Assembly: GCF_000425445.1 (NCBI RefSeq)
Contig: NZ_KE384377.1
Span: forward strand, 310,001-374,000
DNA from: Flavobacterium denitrificans DSM 15936
Lineage (GTDB): Bacteria > Bacteroidota > Bacteroidia > Flavobacteriales > Flavobacteriaceae
DNA length: 64,000 nt
Direction of reading: 5' to 3'
Positions 42,492 through 50,220 of this stretch are shown here, one piece after another. Under the pieces are notes generated by a model that worked only from the letters and a program-made list of their open reading frames with translations, made no database searches and was not told where the DNA came from. A program made the position numbers and the translations under genes. Each line of letters begins with the position of its first letter. The first letter of the stretch is position 1.

Positions 42492-42499
42492 TAACTTTG
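42492..42499 (+). promoter_or_regulatory. putative -7 element of the histidine kinase gene
   Basis: TAACTTTG fits TAnnTTTG, about 56 bp before the ATG at 42556. Confidence 0.45.
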
Positions 42500-42555
42500 T
42501 TTTCTGGCTATAACCCCAAACGCCACATTTTTAACCTATAGTATTGTTGTTTTTT

Positions 42556-43605
42556 ATGAAGTTATATCATAATCTGTCACAAATCAGCTTTCTAAAAAAG
42601 AGCTACGTATTGAAATTTTTATTTGTCGCGTTTTTGGGAATACATATCCCATTAATAGGTATTTTGCTTTTTGTCCTATTTTCTTCGTACGATATTTCAC
42701 CAACTTCTATTTTGTTTTTTGCATTAATCATGACGTTATTGGCAACTATTGTGACGTTGCTAGTTTTAAAGGAATTAATTAAGCCAATATCTATTGCTTC
42801 AAAATCTTTGGATGATTACCGAAACAATCGAAAACTTTCTGTTTTGCCAACTGAATATACTGACGAAGCCGGTTTGCTGATGTGTAACATCCAGGAATCA
42901 ATTTATGAGTCTGAAAGTTTTATTAATGAAAAACAAGATTTGATTTATATGCTTTCGCATGATTTGAAAAATTTTGCTGGAAATCCACAAGGATTAGCAA
43001 AATTAATTTTAAGCGAAAATCCATCTGAGTCTGTAAAACATTTAGCAGAATTGATTTGCGAATCAACAAATTTGCAGTTCCGTTATATTGAAAACTTCAT
43101 TAAGCTCTTGAAAGAGCAAGATCAGGTCGCAAAGCTGAATCCTGAAGCTAAAACTGTTGTGTTTTCGAATATTGTAGTTTTTATTAATGAACAAGTTGAG
43201 CAAAGACTTTTGGATAAAAACATTACAATGAGTCTGAGTTTGGAAATTGCTGAAGCCAACCTCAGGATTGAGGAAGGACTATTGGTTCAGGTTCTAGTAA
43301 ATTTGATAAGCAATGCAATTAAATTCTCTTATTTTGATAGTGAAATCAAAGTCAGAATTTACAGTGAAGATTCGAGATTGAAAATTAGTGTTGCCGATAA
43401 AGGAGTTGGTTTTGATAAAACTCAAATCGAAGAATTGTTTAAGAAGTTTACTAAAATGAGCCGTTTAGGAACTGCAAACGAATTATCGACCGGAATTGGC
43501 CTGTATTTATGCAAAAAAATAATCGAACGCCACAAAGGTACACTTACTGCTGCCAGCGAAGGCAAAAATAAAGGAGCAGAGTTTAAGATTGAGTTTGAGG
43601 TTTAA
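42556..43605 (+). CDS. sensor histidine kinase
   Basis: The ATG at 42556 gives 349 residues; the in-frame TTG codons at 42544 and 42547 are less likely. Two membrane helices at about 20-45 and 50-75 are joined by only a few residues, so there is almost no periplasmic sensor. A HAMP-like linker follows. The H-box is MLSHDLKNFAGNPQGLAKLI, with the phospho-acceptor His. The ATPase domain has N-box LVNLISNAIKFSY, G1 VADKGVGFD and G2 GTANELSTGIGLYLCKKIIE. No response regulator is adjacent, so it is an orphan kinase. Confidence 0.92.
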   Translation: MKLYHNLSQISFLKKSYVLKFLFVAFLGIHIPLIGILLFVLFSSYDISPTSILFFALIMTLLATIVTLLVLKELIKPISIASKSLDDYRNNRKLSVLPTEYTDEAGLLMCNIQESIYESESFINEKQDLIYMLSHDLKNFAGNPQGLAKLILSENPSESVKHLAELICESTNLQFRYIENFIKLLKEQDQVAKLNPEAKTVVFSNIVVFINEQVEQRLLDKNITMSLSLEIAEANLRIEEGLLVQVLVNLISNAIKFSYFDSEIKVRIYSEDSRLKISVADKGVGFDKTQIEELFKKFTKMSRLGTANELSTGIGLYLCKKIIERHKGTLTAASEGKNKGAEFKIEFEV

Positions 43606-43624
43606 TTTGTTTCTTCTAGCAAAT

Positions 43625-44035
43625 TTATTGTGTCTTAAAGGCGGCATTGTACAACAATGTCGGTTTTCCGTTAACACAGTCAACTCCAGTTGGAGGGATG
43701 GCCATATCACAAGGTGAAGAAATATTCCATTTTACATTAAATGCCGCTTCTGCGTCAGTGTATGCTTTTACTTTTGCTAAAAATTTTACCGTATCTATTT
43801 TTTTAGAATAAAGGATAAAGCCCATTGGCCCTCCGCAGGCTTTTGAGCCAATTGCGGTGAAAGCCCATTCTGAAGCATCGGTACAAGGTGTGGTATTTAC
43901 TTGTGAAAGCACTACAATTTCCTTATGCATTTTTTCTAATTTTCGAGCATCTTTTTCTTTAGCATTGTCATCGTCATTGTTGCAAGAAACAAATGTTAGG
44001 CAAATTACTGCTAGTATAAAACTTAAGTTTTTCAT
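43625..44035 (-). CDS. small lipoprotein of unknown function
   Basis: The 136-residue protein has a lipoprotein signal, KNLSFILAVICLTFVSC, then an acidic NNDDDN stretch typical of Bacteroidota surface lipoproteins. Four further cysteines (PCTDAS, KACGGP, SPCDMA, DCVNGK) could form two disulfides. I recognise no family. It is convergent with the histidine kinase gene with only 19 bp between the ends. Confidence 0.75.
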   Translation of the reverse strand: MKNLSFILAVICLTFVSCNNDDDNAKEKDARKLEKMHKEIVVLSQVNTTPCTDASEWAFTAIGSKACGGPMGFILYSKKIDTVKFLAKVKAYTDAEAAFNVKWNISSPCDMAIPPTGVDCVNGKPTLLYNAAFKTQ

Positions 44036-44120
44036 GGAAGTGATTGTTGTTTAGTTTTATATATAGATTAACAAAATCAAAAAAGGTTGCGTCTGGAGAA
44101 AATCTTGTAAGCTTCTAAGG

Positions 44121-44166
44121 CACTAAGTTGCTAAGGTTTTAAACTTGGAATCTTAGCAACTTAGTG
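44121..44166. repeat. 15-bp inverted repeat of CTTAG words
   Basis: CACTAAGTTGCTAAG (44121-44135) is the exact complement of 44152-44166. CTAAGG and CTTAGG words continue on both sides. It is the same family as at 32-63 and 45185-45252. Confidence 0.85.
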
Positions 44167-44181
44167 TCTCAGTATCTTAGG

Positions 44182-45168
44182 CTACCATAAATGATGTACA
44201 GCTGGTTTTACGTATTTTTCATAAATTGCATTCATTGCAACAATCTTTTCCGGACTTATTTTTGGAAGATCATAAACCGATAAATTTGATAAAACATGGT
44301 CTGCTTTTGAAGCACCTGGAATAATACAGCTAATTTCTTCAAAATTTAAAATCCATTGTAAAGCGATAGGAGCTAGGTTTGGATTTTCTGGAAATAAAGC
44401 TTTTAATTCTTCAACTGCTTTTAGACCCAATTCATAATCGATTCCTGAGAATGTTTCGCCTTTATCAAAAGCATCTCCGTTGCGATTAAAATTACGATGA
44501 TCCTGAGGCTCAAAAATAGTTTTTGAATCAAATTTCCCTGTTAAGAGCCCGCTTGCCAAGGGGACACGCGCAATAATTCCGATATCTTTTTTCTTCGCTT
44601 CAGAGAAAAATAATTGAGAAGGACGCTGGCGAAACAAATTAAAAATTATCTGAACTGTAGTCACATTCGAATATTCAATTGCTTTTAAAGCTTCTTCAAC
44701 TTTTTCTACGCTTACGCCAAGATTCAAAATTTTGCCTTGATCTTTTAAGCGGTCAAACAATTCAAAGATTTCTGGACGATAATAAACTTCAGTAGGAGGA
44801 CAGTGCAACTGAATCAAGTCTAATGTTTCTAATCCTGTTCTTTTTAAACTGTCTTCAACAAATTTTTGAAGGACTTTTGGCTGATAGCCGTCATTCACAT
44901 GCGGATTGATTTGGCGTCCGCATTTTGTAGCCACATAAACGCGTTCAGAACGAGAGCGCACGACGCGCCCAACAGCAGTTTCACTTAAACCATTTTCGTA
45001 AACATCGGCAGTGTCGATAAAATTAGCACCATTATCTATTGCTGTGTTTATAAGCGCATCAGCAGTTTTATCATCAAATCCTGATCCCCATTTTCCTCCA
45101 ACTTGCCAAGTTCCAAGTGAGATTTCAGAGATATTAAAGTTGGTTTTTCCTAGTTTTCTGTAGTTCAT
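44182..45168 (-). CDS. aldo/keto reductase
   Basis: The 328-residue protein has a TIM-barrel AKR fold. The catalytic tetrad is visible: Asp in FIDTADVYENG, Tyr in the same segment, Lys in YVATKCGRQ and His in LIQLHCPPTE. The C-terminal part binds NADPH (CIIPGASKADHVLSN). It resembles the YajO/perakine-reductase-like group; the substrate is unknown. It is a single gene bracketed by CTTAG repeats, with cysM 98 bp further upstream on the same strand. Confidence 0.93.
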   Translation of the reverse strand: MNYRKLGKTNFNISEISLGTWQVGGKWGSGFDDKTADALINTAIDNGANFIDTADVYENGLSETAVGRVVRSRSERVYVATKCGRQINPHVNDGYQPKVLQKFVEDSLKRTGLETLDLIQLHCPPTEVYYRPEIFELFDRLKDQGKILNLGVSVEKVEEALKAIEYSNVTTVQIIFNLFRQRPSQLFFSEAKKKDIGIIARVPLASGLLTGKFDSKTIFEPQDHRNFNRNGDAFDKGETFSGIDYELGLKAVEELKALFPENPNLAPIALQWILNFEEISCIIPGASKADHVLSNLSVYDLPKISPEKIVAMNAIYEKYVKPAVHHLW

Positions 45169-45184
45169 TTTTAAGCTTATAAGG

Positions 45185-45252
45185 TTCTGAGTTGCTAAGA
45201 TTCTAAGCTTTTATGTTCAGTTTTTTAAACTTAGCATCTTAGCAACTCAGAA
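45185..45252. repeat. 17-bp inverted repeat of CTTAG words
   Basis: TTCTGAGTTGCTAAGAT (45185-45201) is the exact complement of 45236-45252. It lies between cysM and the aldo/keto reductase gene and may terminate cysM. Confidence 0.85.
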
Positions 45253-45266
45253 TCTTAGCCTCTTTT

Positions 45267-46154
45267 TTAATCAAATAAATCCGATGACAAATAACGGTCG
45301 CCACGATCACAAATAACCGCTACGACAACACCAGATTCTAATTTTTCGGCAATTTTCAAAGCAACAGCTACTGAACCGCCGCTGCTCATTCCTGCAAAAA
45401 CGCCTTCTTCAAGTGCTAATCTTTTGGTCATTGCTCTGGCTTCTTCTTCGCTCACATCAATTACGGTATCAACTTTTGAAGCATCAAATATTTTCGGTAA
45501 ATATTCCTGAGGCCATTTGCGGATTCCCGGAATTTGAGAGCCGTCGCTAGGCTGCGCGCCAACAATTTGAATCGAAGGATTTTTCTCTTTTAAATAAGTC
45601 GAAGTTCCAATGATTGTTCCTGTAGTTCCCATAGCTGAAACAAAATGTGTTACAGTTCCCTCAGTATCATTCCAAATTTCTGGCCCCGTTGTTTTATAAT
45701 GTGCTTTCCAGTTGTCGTCATTTGCAAATTGATTTAGCATCAAATAGCCACCTTCTGCAACTTTTTTGTCGGCATAATCCCTAGAACCAATAATTCCATC
45801 TTCAGCTGGCGTCAAAATAACTGTAGCGCCATATGCGCGCATTGTTTGTGTCCTTTCTTTAGTAGAATCTTCAGGAAGAACCAGTTCGATTTCGATGCCA
45901 AATAACTGAGCAATCATTGCTAAAGCAATTCCGGTGTTGCCGCTTGTGGCTTCGATCAATTTATCGCCTGGTTTAATTTCGCCTCTTTCTAAAGCGGCTG
46001 CAATCATGTTATATGCTGCTCTGTCTTTCACGCTTCCGCCGGGATTGTTCCCTTCAAGCTTCAGCAACAGTTTTACGTTTTTATTTTTAACCAAATTGAC
46101 AGTTTCCATCAGTGGAGTATTTCCAATTAGGTTTAGCAATTTTTGTGGACTCAT
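45267..46154 (-). CDS. cysM: cysteine synthase B type
   Basis: This PLP enzyme joins sulfide (or thiosulfate) and O-acetylserine to make cysteine. The 295-residue protein has the PLP lysine in GGSVKDRAAYNMI, the substrate loop EATSGNTGIALAM and the phosphate loop SAMGTTGTIIGTS. The CysM type, rather than CysK, is suggested by overall similarity and length; the distinction is moderate. Its start is 1 bp from the stop of the serine acetyltransferase gene, so the pair makes both steps from serine to cysteine. Confidence 0.92.
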   Translation of the reverse strand: MSPQKLLNLIGNTPLMETVNLVKNKNVKLLLKLEGNNPGGSVKDRAAYNMIAAALERGEIKPGDKLIEATSGNTGIALAMIAQLFGIEIELVLPEDSTKERTQTMRAYGATVILTPAEDGIIGSRDYADKKVAEGGYLMLNQFANDDNWKAHYKTTGPEIWNDTEGTVTHFVSAMGTTGTIIGTSTYLKEKNPSIQIVGAQPSDGSQIPGIRKWPQEYLPKIFDASKVDTVIDVSEEEARAMTKRLALEEGVFAGMSSGGSVAVALKIAEKLESGVVVAVICDRGDRYLSSDLFD

Positions 46155-46155
46155 T

Positions 46156-47013
46156 TTATTTTTTTTCTTTTATTTTTACTTCAGTTGTAGTGGTATTTAA
46201 AACGATCGAATCTTCAGGAATTGATTTGGTGATCCAGGCATTTCCACCTACTATACTATTTTTCCCAATAACAGTCTCGCCTCCAAGAATCGTTGCATTG
46301 GCATAAATGCATACATTTTTTTCTACAGTAGGATGACGTTTTGCATTTTTCATGTCTTTGCTTACGCTCAAAGCACCCAGCGTAACTCCTTGATAGATTT
46401 TTACATTTTTTTCAATAACTGTAGTTTCTCCAATAACAATCCCAGTAGCGTGATCAATGAAAAAAGGAGAGGCAATTTTAGCCCCAGCATGAATATCGGT
46501 ACCTGTAATTCTGTGCGCATATTCGCTCATTAACCTTGAAAAAAGTAATAAATCAAGCAAATATAATTCATGACTTAATCTGTAAATGGCAATGGCATAA
46601 AAACCGGGATAGCCTAAATAAACTTCATCAATACTGTTTGAGGCAGGGTCATTTTCTAAAATATATTCCGCGTCCTGATTTAGTTTTTCTAAAACGGCAG
46701 GAAGTTTTTCAAGAAACTTGTCCCAAATTGATTCGCATAAATTTTCTGGTTTTTTGCAAGCCAAAACTGCAATTTCTTTAAAACGAATTTCAAGATCATT
46801 GATGCTTTTGTCTAAAGCGGCATTCGAATCAAATAGAGTGTAAAAAAGCTTTTCGGTAAAGTCTTCTGTTTTAGTTTTAATACCGTAGTTTATGTTAGAA
46901 TGGCTCTTTAGAGCTTTTATATTTTGTATGATACTTTCTTTTGTCACAATCGAAAAATTGAGTGGATAATTTTGAAACGTTAAAAGTAAGGCGTTTTTTG
47001 TAAATAAGGGCAT
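46156..47013 (-). CDS. epsC: serine O-acetyltransferase, EpsC type
   Basis: This enzyme acetylates serine with acetyl-CoA, the committed step of cysteine synthesis. The 285-residue frame has an N-terminal helical domain (about 30-150), then a left-handed beta-helix with hexapeptides: GTDIHAGAKIASPFFIDHAT, ETTVIEKNVKIYQGVTLGAL and HPTVEKNVCIYANATILGG. A GTG at 46947 (TKESIIQNIKAL) would give 263 residues and may be the real start, because the first 22 residues are not typical. It is translationally coupled to cysM. Confidence 0.9.
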   Translation of the reverse strand: MPLFTKNALLLTFQNYPLNFSIVTKESIIQNIKALKSHSNINYGIKTKTEDFTEKLFYTLFDSNAALDKSINDLEIRFKEIAVLACKKPENLCESIWDKFLEKLPAVLEKLNQDAEYILENDPASNSIDEVYLGYPGFYAIAIYRLSHELYLLDLLLFSRLMSEYAHRITGTDIHAGAKIASPFFIDHATGIVIGETTVIEKNVKIYQGVTLGALSVSKDMKNAKRHPTVEKNVCIYANATILGGETVIGKNSIVGGNAWITKSIPEDSIVLNTTTTEVKIKEKK

Positions 47014-47138
47014 GAATTAACTAAAGAAATTTTGCGTTGCGGCTTGTATTTGTGATATTAAAAAGATTGCCGAAACATGAATTAAGATGTAACTCTTACG
47101 AAGTTAATTGCTTAAATTAGCTTTATAAAATTCCTAAA

Positions 47139-47840
47139 ATGAAAAATAATTCAACTTTTAAAAGCGCAATTTCTGGTATTGAATTTTCAGAAAGTGAGAA
47201 AATCTGTGGAAAATCAATTCACGATCCTATTTTGAGTCTTATAACGAAAGATCACCCTTCGTTTTGTGATGATGACTGCATATCAGTACATGAATTGAAC
47301 GAATATCGTCAAATGTATATTTCGAACTATTTGTCCCGTGAAATAGGAATGCTTTCTGATCTTGAAAAAAGTGTGATTTCTTCGCTGAAAGAAGATAAAT
47401 CTATTGTTAGCATTGTTGAAGATGAAGAAGAATCAAGGAATCTTGGGCAGAAAGTAGCCGATAAGGTTGCTGATTTTGGTGGAAGCTGGACTTTTATTAT
47501 TTCGTTTGTGCTTTTTATTGCAATCTGGATAGGTGCAAACGTTTGTATTTTGATGAACAAGGGGTTTGATCCGTATCCATTTATTCTGCTAAATTTGATT
47601 TTATCTTGTATTGCCGCACTACAGGCACCAGTTATTATGATGAGCCAAAATCGTCAAGAAGAAAAAGATAGAAATCGTGCTAAAAAAGATTTTATGATCA
47701 ACTTGAAATCCGAATTAGAAATCAGGATGATTCACGATAAAATTGATCATTTGATTATGCATCAGCAACAAGAATTGATCGAAATTCAAAAAGTTCAAAT
47801 CGAGATGATGAACGATATTTTGAATCAGATCAAAAAATAA
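47139..47840 (+). CDS. DUF1003 family membrane protein
   Basis: The 233-residue protein has two membrane helices (about 118-140 and 147-170) following the family segment GQKVADKVADFGGSWTFIIS. After them is the motif LQAPVIMMSQNRQEEKDRNR, typical of DUF1003 (YkfA-like). The C-terminal 50 residues are a coiled coil of Glu/Gln/Ile heptads. The N-terminal 90 residues carry a zinc-ribbon-like HxC pair (KDHPSFCDDDCISVHEL). Function unknown. Confidence 0.85.
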   Translation: MKNNSTFKSAISGIEFSESEKICGKSIHDPILSLITKDHPSFCDDDCISVHELNEYRQMYISNYLSREIGMLSDLEKSVISSLKEDKSIVSIVEDEEESRNLGQKVADKVADFGGSWTFIISFVLFIAIWIGANVCILMNKGFDPYPFILLNLILSCIAALQAPVIMMSQNRQEEKDRNRAKKDFMINLKSELEIRMIHDKIDHLIMHQQQELIEIQKVQIEMMNDILNQIKK

Positions 47841-47862
47841 TCCTGAGATTTCGGGACAAATA

Positions 47863-48129
47863 TCAAAAATAAAAGTGCTTAAGATAATAACCGCCGATGA
47901 CAAAAATGAGGTTTATGAAAGCGAAATTCCAAACGGCTTTTTTGTATTTTTTTGATTTGTCGAAAAAGTAAAAAATCAGAAAACCAAAAAACAAAAGAGT
48001 AGAATAAAGCGCCGGATACATTTTAAAAGCATCTAAAAATTCGCCTCGAAAAAGTAAGAATAAAGCACGTTGAAAACCACAGCCCAAACAGTCAAATCCG
48101 AAGAGCATTTTGAATAGGCAAGGGATCAT
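47863..48129 (-). CDS. DUF2752 family protein
   Basis: The ATG at 48129 gives 88 residues; the longer frame to 48147 starts with TTG. The N-terminal part has PCLFKMLFGFDCLGCGFQRA, the Cys-rich DUF2752 signature (CxxCGxxRA). A hydrophobic helix pair follows (about 40-80). Family members are small membrane proteins of unknown role. It is convergent with the DUF1003 gene, with 22 bp between their ends. Confidence 0.8.
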   Translation of the reverse strand: MIPCLFKMLFGFDCLGCGFQRALFLLFRGEFLDAFKMYPALYSTLLFFGFLIFYFFDKSKKYKKAVWNFAFINLIFVIGGYYLKHFYF

Positions 48130-48225
48130 GAAATTTTCTAAATTCAAAGGGAATGTTTTTTACAATTTTACGAAAAAATATTGGATATCATTTCGAGGAA
48201 ATTGAACTGCTATTTTAAAGTTTTA

Positions 48226-48233
48226 TATTTTTG
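48226..48233 (+). promoter_or_regulatory. putative -7 element of the small membrane/Smr operon
   Basis: TATTTTTG fits TAnnTTTG and lies 21 bp before the ATG at 48255. Confidence 0.5.
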
Positions 48234-48254
48234 AACTCTTATACTGAAAAATAA

Positions 48255-48440
48255 ATGAAAACTTTTAAAATTTTAATAATGATTCTTGCAATTGGAGTAG
48301 CACTTTATGAGCAAGTTTCGGACAAAAAAAATATCTATATCATGATTGTTGCAATTGTAGTTTTCATGTATGGAATGATGCAGCTAAGTGCAAAAACGCC
48401 AAGTAAAAATCAAGATAAAGACGAACAGGATGCTGAGTAA
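48255..48440 (+). CDS. small membrane protein, 61 residues
   Basis: The 61-residue protein has two hydrophobic segments (about 4-16 and 25-44) and a charged C-terminus (TPSKNQDKDEQDAE). The last 11 bases overlap the start of the Smr gene, so the two are translated together. No family is recognised. Confidence 0.65.
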   Translation: MKTFKILIMILAIGVALYEQVSDKKNIYIMIVAIVVFMYGMMQLSAKTPSKNQDKDEQDAE

Positions 48441-48981
48441 AGGAGATAAGGTTTCGGTTTTAGATGAAGCCATAAATGGAACAGTGGTTTCAGTTAAAAA
48501 CAATGAAGTTTTGATTGAAACAGAGGATGGTTTTATGATGACATTTTTTGTCAATGAGTTGCTTAAAATTCAAGAAACCAGTAATTTAATGAATTCTATT
48601 AAAAGAATTAATTTAGATGAAATAAAAAAAGAAAAAACAGAGCCAAAACCGCGCAGTTTTGTAAAGGAAAAGAAAGATAAACGAGATATCGCGGTTCCAG
48701 AATTTGATTTGCACATCGAAAAATTAGTGCCAAATAAGCGTGGCATGTCGAATTATGATATTTTAACTTTGCAGACCGAAACCGCAAAAAGGCATATCGA
48801 ATTTGCAATCAAAAACAGGATTCCAAAAATTGTTTTTATTCATGGCGTTGGCGAAGGAATTTTAAAAGCTGAACTTGATTTTTTATTAGGCCGTTATGAC
48901 GGAATAGATTTTCAAGACGCCAATTATCAAAAATATGGTCTTGGAGCGACCGAAGTTTATTTTAGGCAAAACAATAAATAA
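48430..48981 (+). CDS. Smr-domain protein
   Basis: The ATG at 48430 gives 183 residues (MLSKGDKVSVLDEAINGTVV); longer frames start within the preceding gene. A short beta-rich segment at 1-50 (KNNEVLIETEDGFMMTFFV) resembles a KOW/SH3-like fold. A charged linker follows. The C-terminal Smr domain (about 95-180) has FDLHIEKL and VFIHGVGEGILKAELDFLL, with the conserved HGxGxG motif. Smr domains can act as nucleases in MutS2; the role of this stand-alone form is unknown. Confidence 0.85.
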   Translation: MLSKGDKVSVLDEAINGTVVSVKNNEVLIETEDGFMMTFFVNELLKIQETSNLMNSIKRINLDEIKKEKTEPKPRSFVKEKKDKRDIAVPEFDLHIEKLVPNKRGMSNYDILTLQTETAKRHIEFAIKNRIPKIVFIHGVGEGILKAELDFLLGRYDGIDFQDANYQKYGLGATEVYFRQNNK

Positions 48982-49020
48982 TTTTATTTTCATGTCTTAA
49001 AAAGCTGATTTAAAAGCATA

Positions 49021-49083
49021 AAAAAACATCCGTTTTTCGCCCTGATTTTGTTATTAAATCAGTTTGAAAAACGGATGTTTTTT
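49021..49083 (+). terminator. terminator after the Smr gene, branched hairpin
   Basis: A 17-bp outer stem (49021-49037 with 49067-49083) ends in a T run. The loop can form its own stem (CTGATTT/AAATCAG). It can serve both the Smr gene and the convergent lipoprotein gene. Confidence 0.88.
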
Positions 49084-49129
49084 TGTAGGAATTTAAGAAT
49101 AGTTTTTAACCTTTTTTCTTTAGGTTGTT

Positions 49130-50134
49130 TTAAGGTTCAACAGTAGTTACTGTTCCTAAAACAAATTCAGTTGCAAGTTTAAAAGTACTGTTTCCTTGTT
49201 TCATTGAAGTATTTCTTAAAACTATTTTGTGCTTATAAACTTTAAGCGAGTGCGTTGTAGTTACCTCGATAATTCCACTTTCATTTGCTTTACCCGTAAC
49301 ACCCACCCAAGTATCTTTTACTGTAGGCGTCGTTGGCGTTGTGGTTGTACAATAATACTCCTTCGTTATCTCAGGTAAATTGTTGTTGTATGTTCTATAA
49401 TAAACATTATTGGAAATAACTGCAGGGCTGCCAGTACTTAGATTGATCAAGCTTTTTCTCGGCTGTCCAATAGGAGTATCTACGTTTTGAATTAACGTTT
49501 TATCTAAATTTTCGATCACTAATGAATTTGATAAATTGTTATTGTAGACTTTAAGCTGCACGTCGCAATATTTTGCAACTTCGTCCGTAAAAGCAACTAC
49601 AACTGGCGTAACACTTGTTTTAAAATCCCCAAAAGGATATTTGTCCTGTACTTGTACTGGGCCAGGCTTAGAGAATGAGACCCCTCTTAAAGTAATATTA
49701 TGATTATATCCAGTAATTTCTGTGTGGCCATCTGCTGGAGCAGGATCTAAATAAATCGCTTTTGTCGCAATTTGAATTTTGCCAGAAAGGGCATACCATT
49801 CTTCGTTAATATTTGGCGTTGATGGAGGTATGGCGTCGCAAACGTTTGGTTTAGAAACGGCGCCATCATATGCTCTATAGAAAAAACGAAAGTTACTATT
49901 GTCGATATTATAAGCCAATGTATCTGTTGTTGTTGGCTCGTTTTTAAGACTGTTGGCAGGCATTTGCAACAACAATGATTCTTGTGGCTTAAGTTTATAG
50001 ATCAAAGCATTAGTTGCAGGATCACAACTTGTAGCGGTCACATCATCAAAATCAATTGTTTCTACAGTTAAATCACCATCATCACAGCCATTTAATAAAA
50101 GCGCAAAGAATAGAAGGCTTGCATATTTTTTCAT
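49130..50134 (-). CDS. exported lipoprotein of unknown function
   Basis: The 334-residue protein has a lipoprotein signal, KKYASLLFFALLLNGC, followed by DDGD. The body contains two copies of a module of about 140 residues. In each, a cysteine-containing segment (TATSCDPATN and KYCDVQLKVYNN) precedes NIDNSNFRFFYRAYDG or SNNVYYRTYNNNLPE. The module ends in a segment such as HKIVLRNTSMKQG or NITLRGVSFSKPG. This internal duplication is the clearest structural feature. It should lie on the outer-membrane surface or in the periplasm. No family is recognised. It is divergent from the cysteine desulfurase gene, each with its own -7 box. Confidence 0.75.
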   Translation of the reverse strand: MKKYASLLFFALLLNGCDDGDLTVETIDFDDVTATSCDPATNALIYKLKPQESLLLQMPANSLKNEPTTTDTLAYNIDNSNFRFFYRAYDGAVSKPNVCDAIPPSTPNINEEWYALSGKIQIATKAIYLDPAPADGHTEITGYNHNITLRGVSFSKPGPVQVQDKYPFGDFKTSVTPVVVAFTDEVAKYCDVQLKVYNNNLSNSLVIENLDKTLIQNVDTPIGQPRKSLINLSTGSPAVISNNVYYRTYNNNLPEITKEYYCTTTTPTTPTVKDTWVGVTGKANESGIIEVTTTHSLKVYKHKIVLRNTSMKQGNSTFKLATEFVLGTVTTVEP

Positions 50135-50151
50135 CGTAATTTTATTTGGGT

Positions 50152-50159
50152 CAAAAATA
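50152..50159 (-). promoter_or_regulatory. putative -7 element of the lipoprotein gene
   Basis: CAAAAATA reads TATTTTTG on the minus strand, 17 bp before the ATG at 50134. Confidence 0.45.
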
Positions 50160-50207
50160 GTGAAAAATTTGGCAAATGATATTGAAGATTGGACAATTGA
50201 TATTTCT

Positions 50208-50215
50208 TAACTTTG
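50208..50215 (+). promoter_or_regulatory. -7 element of the cysteine desulfurase gene, probably leaderless
   Basis: TAACTTTG fits TAnnTTTG. Only five bases separate it from the ATG at 50221, so the message should begin at or next to the start codon. A TTG at 50182 gives a possible -33 element. Confidence 0.55.
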
Positions 50216-50220
50216 CAACA

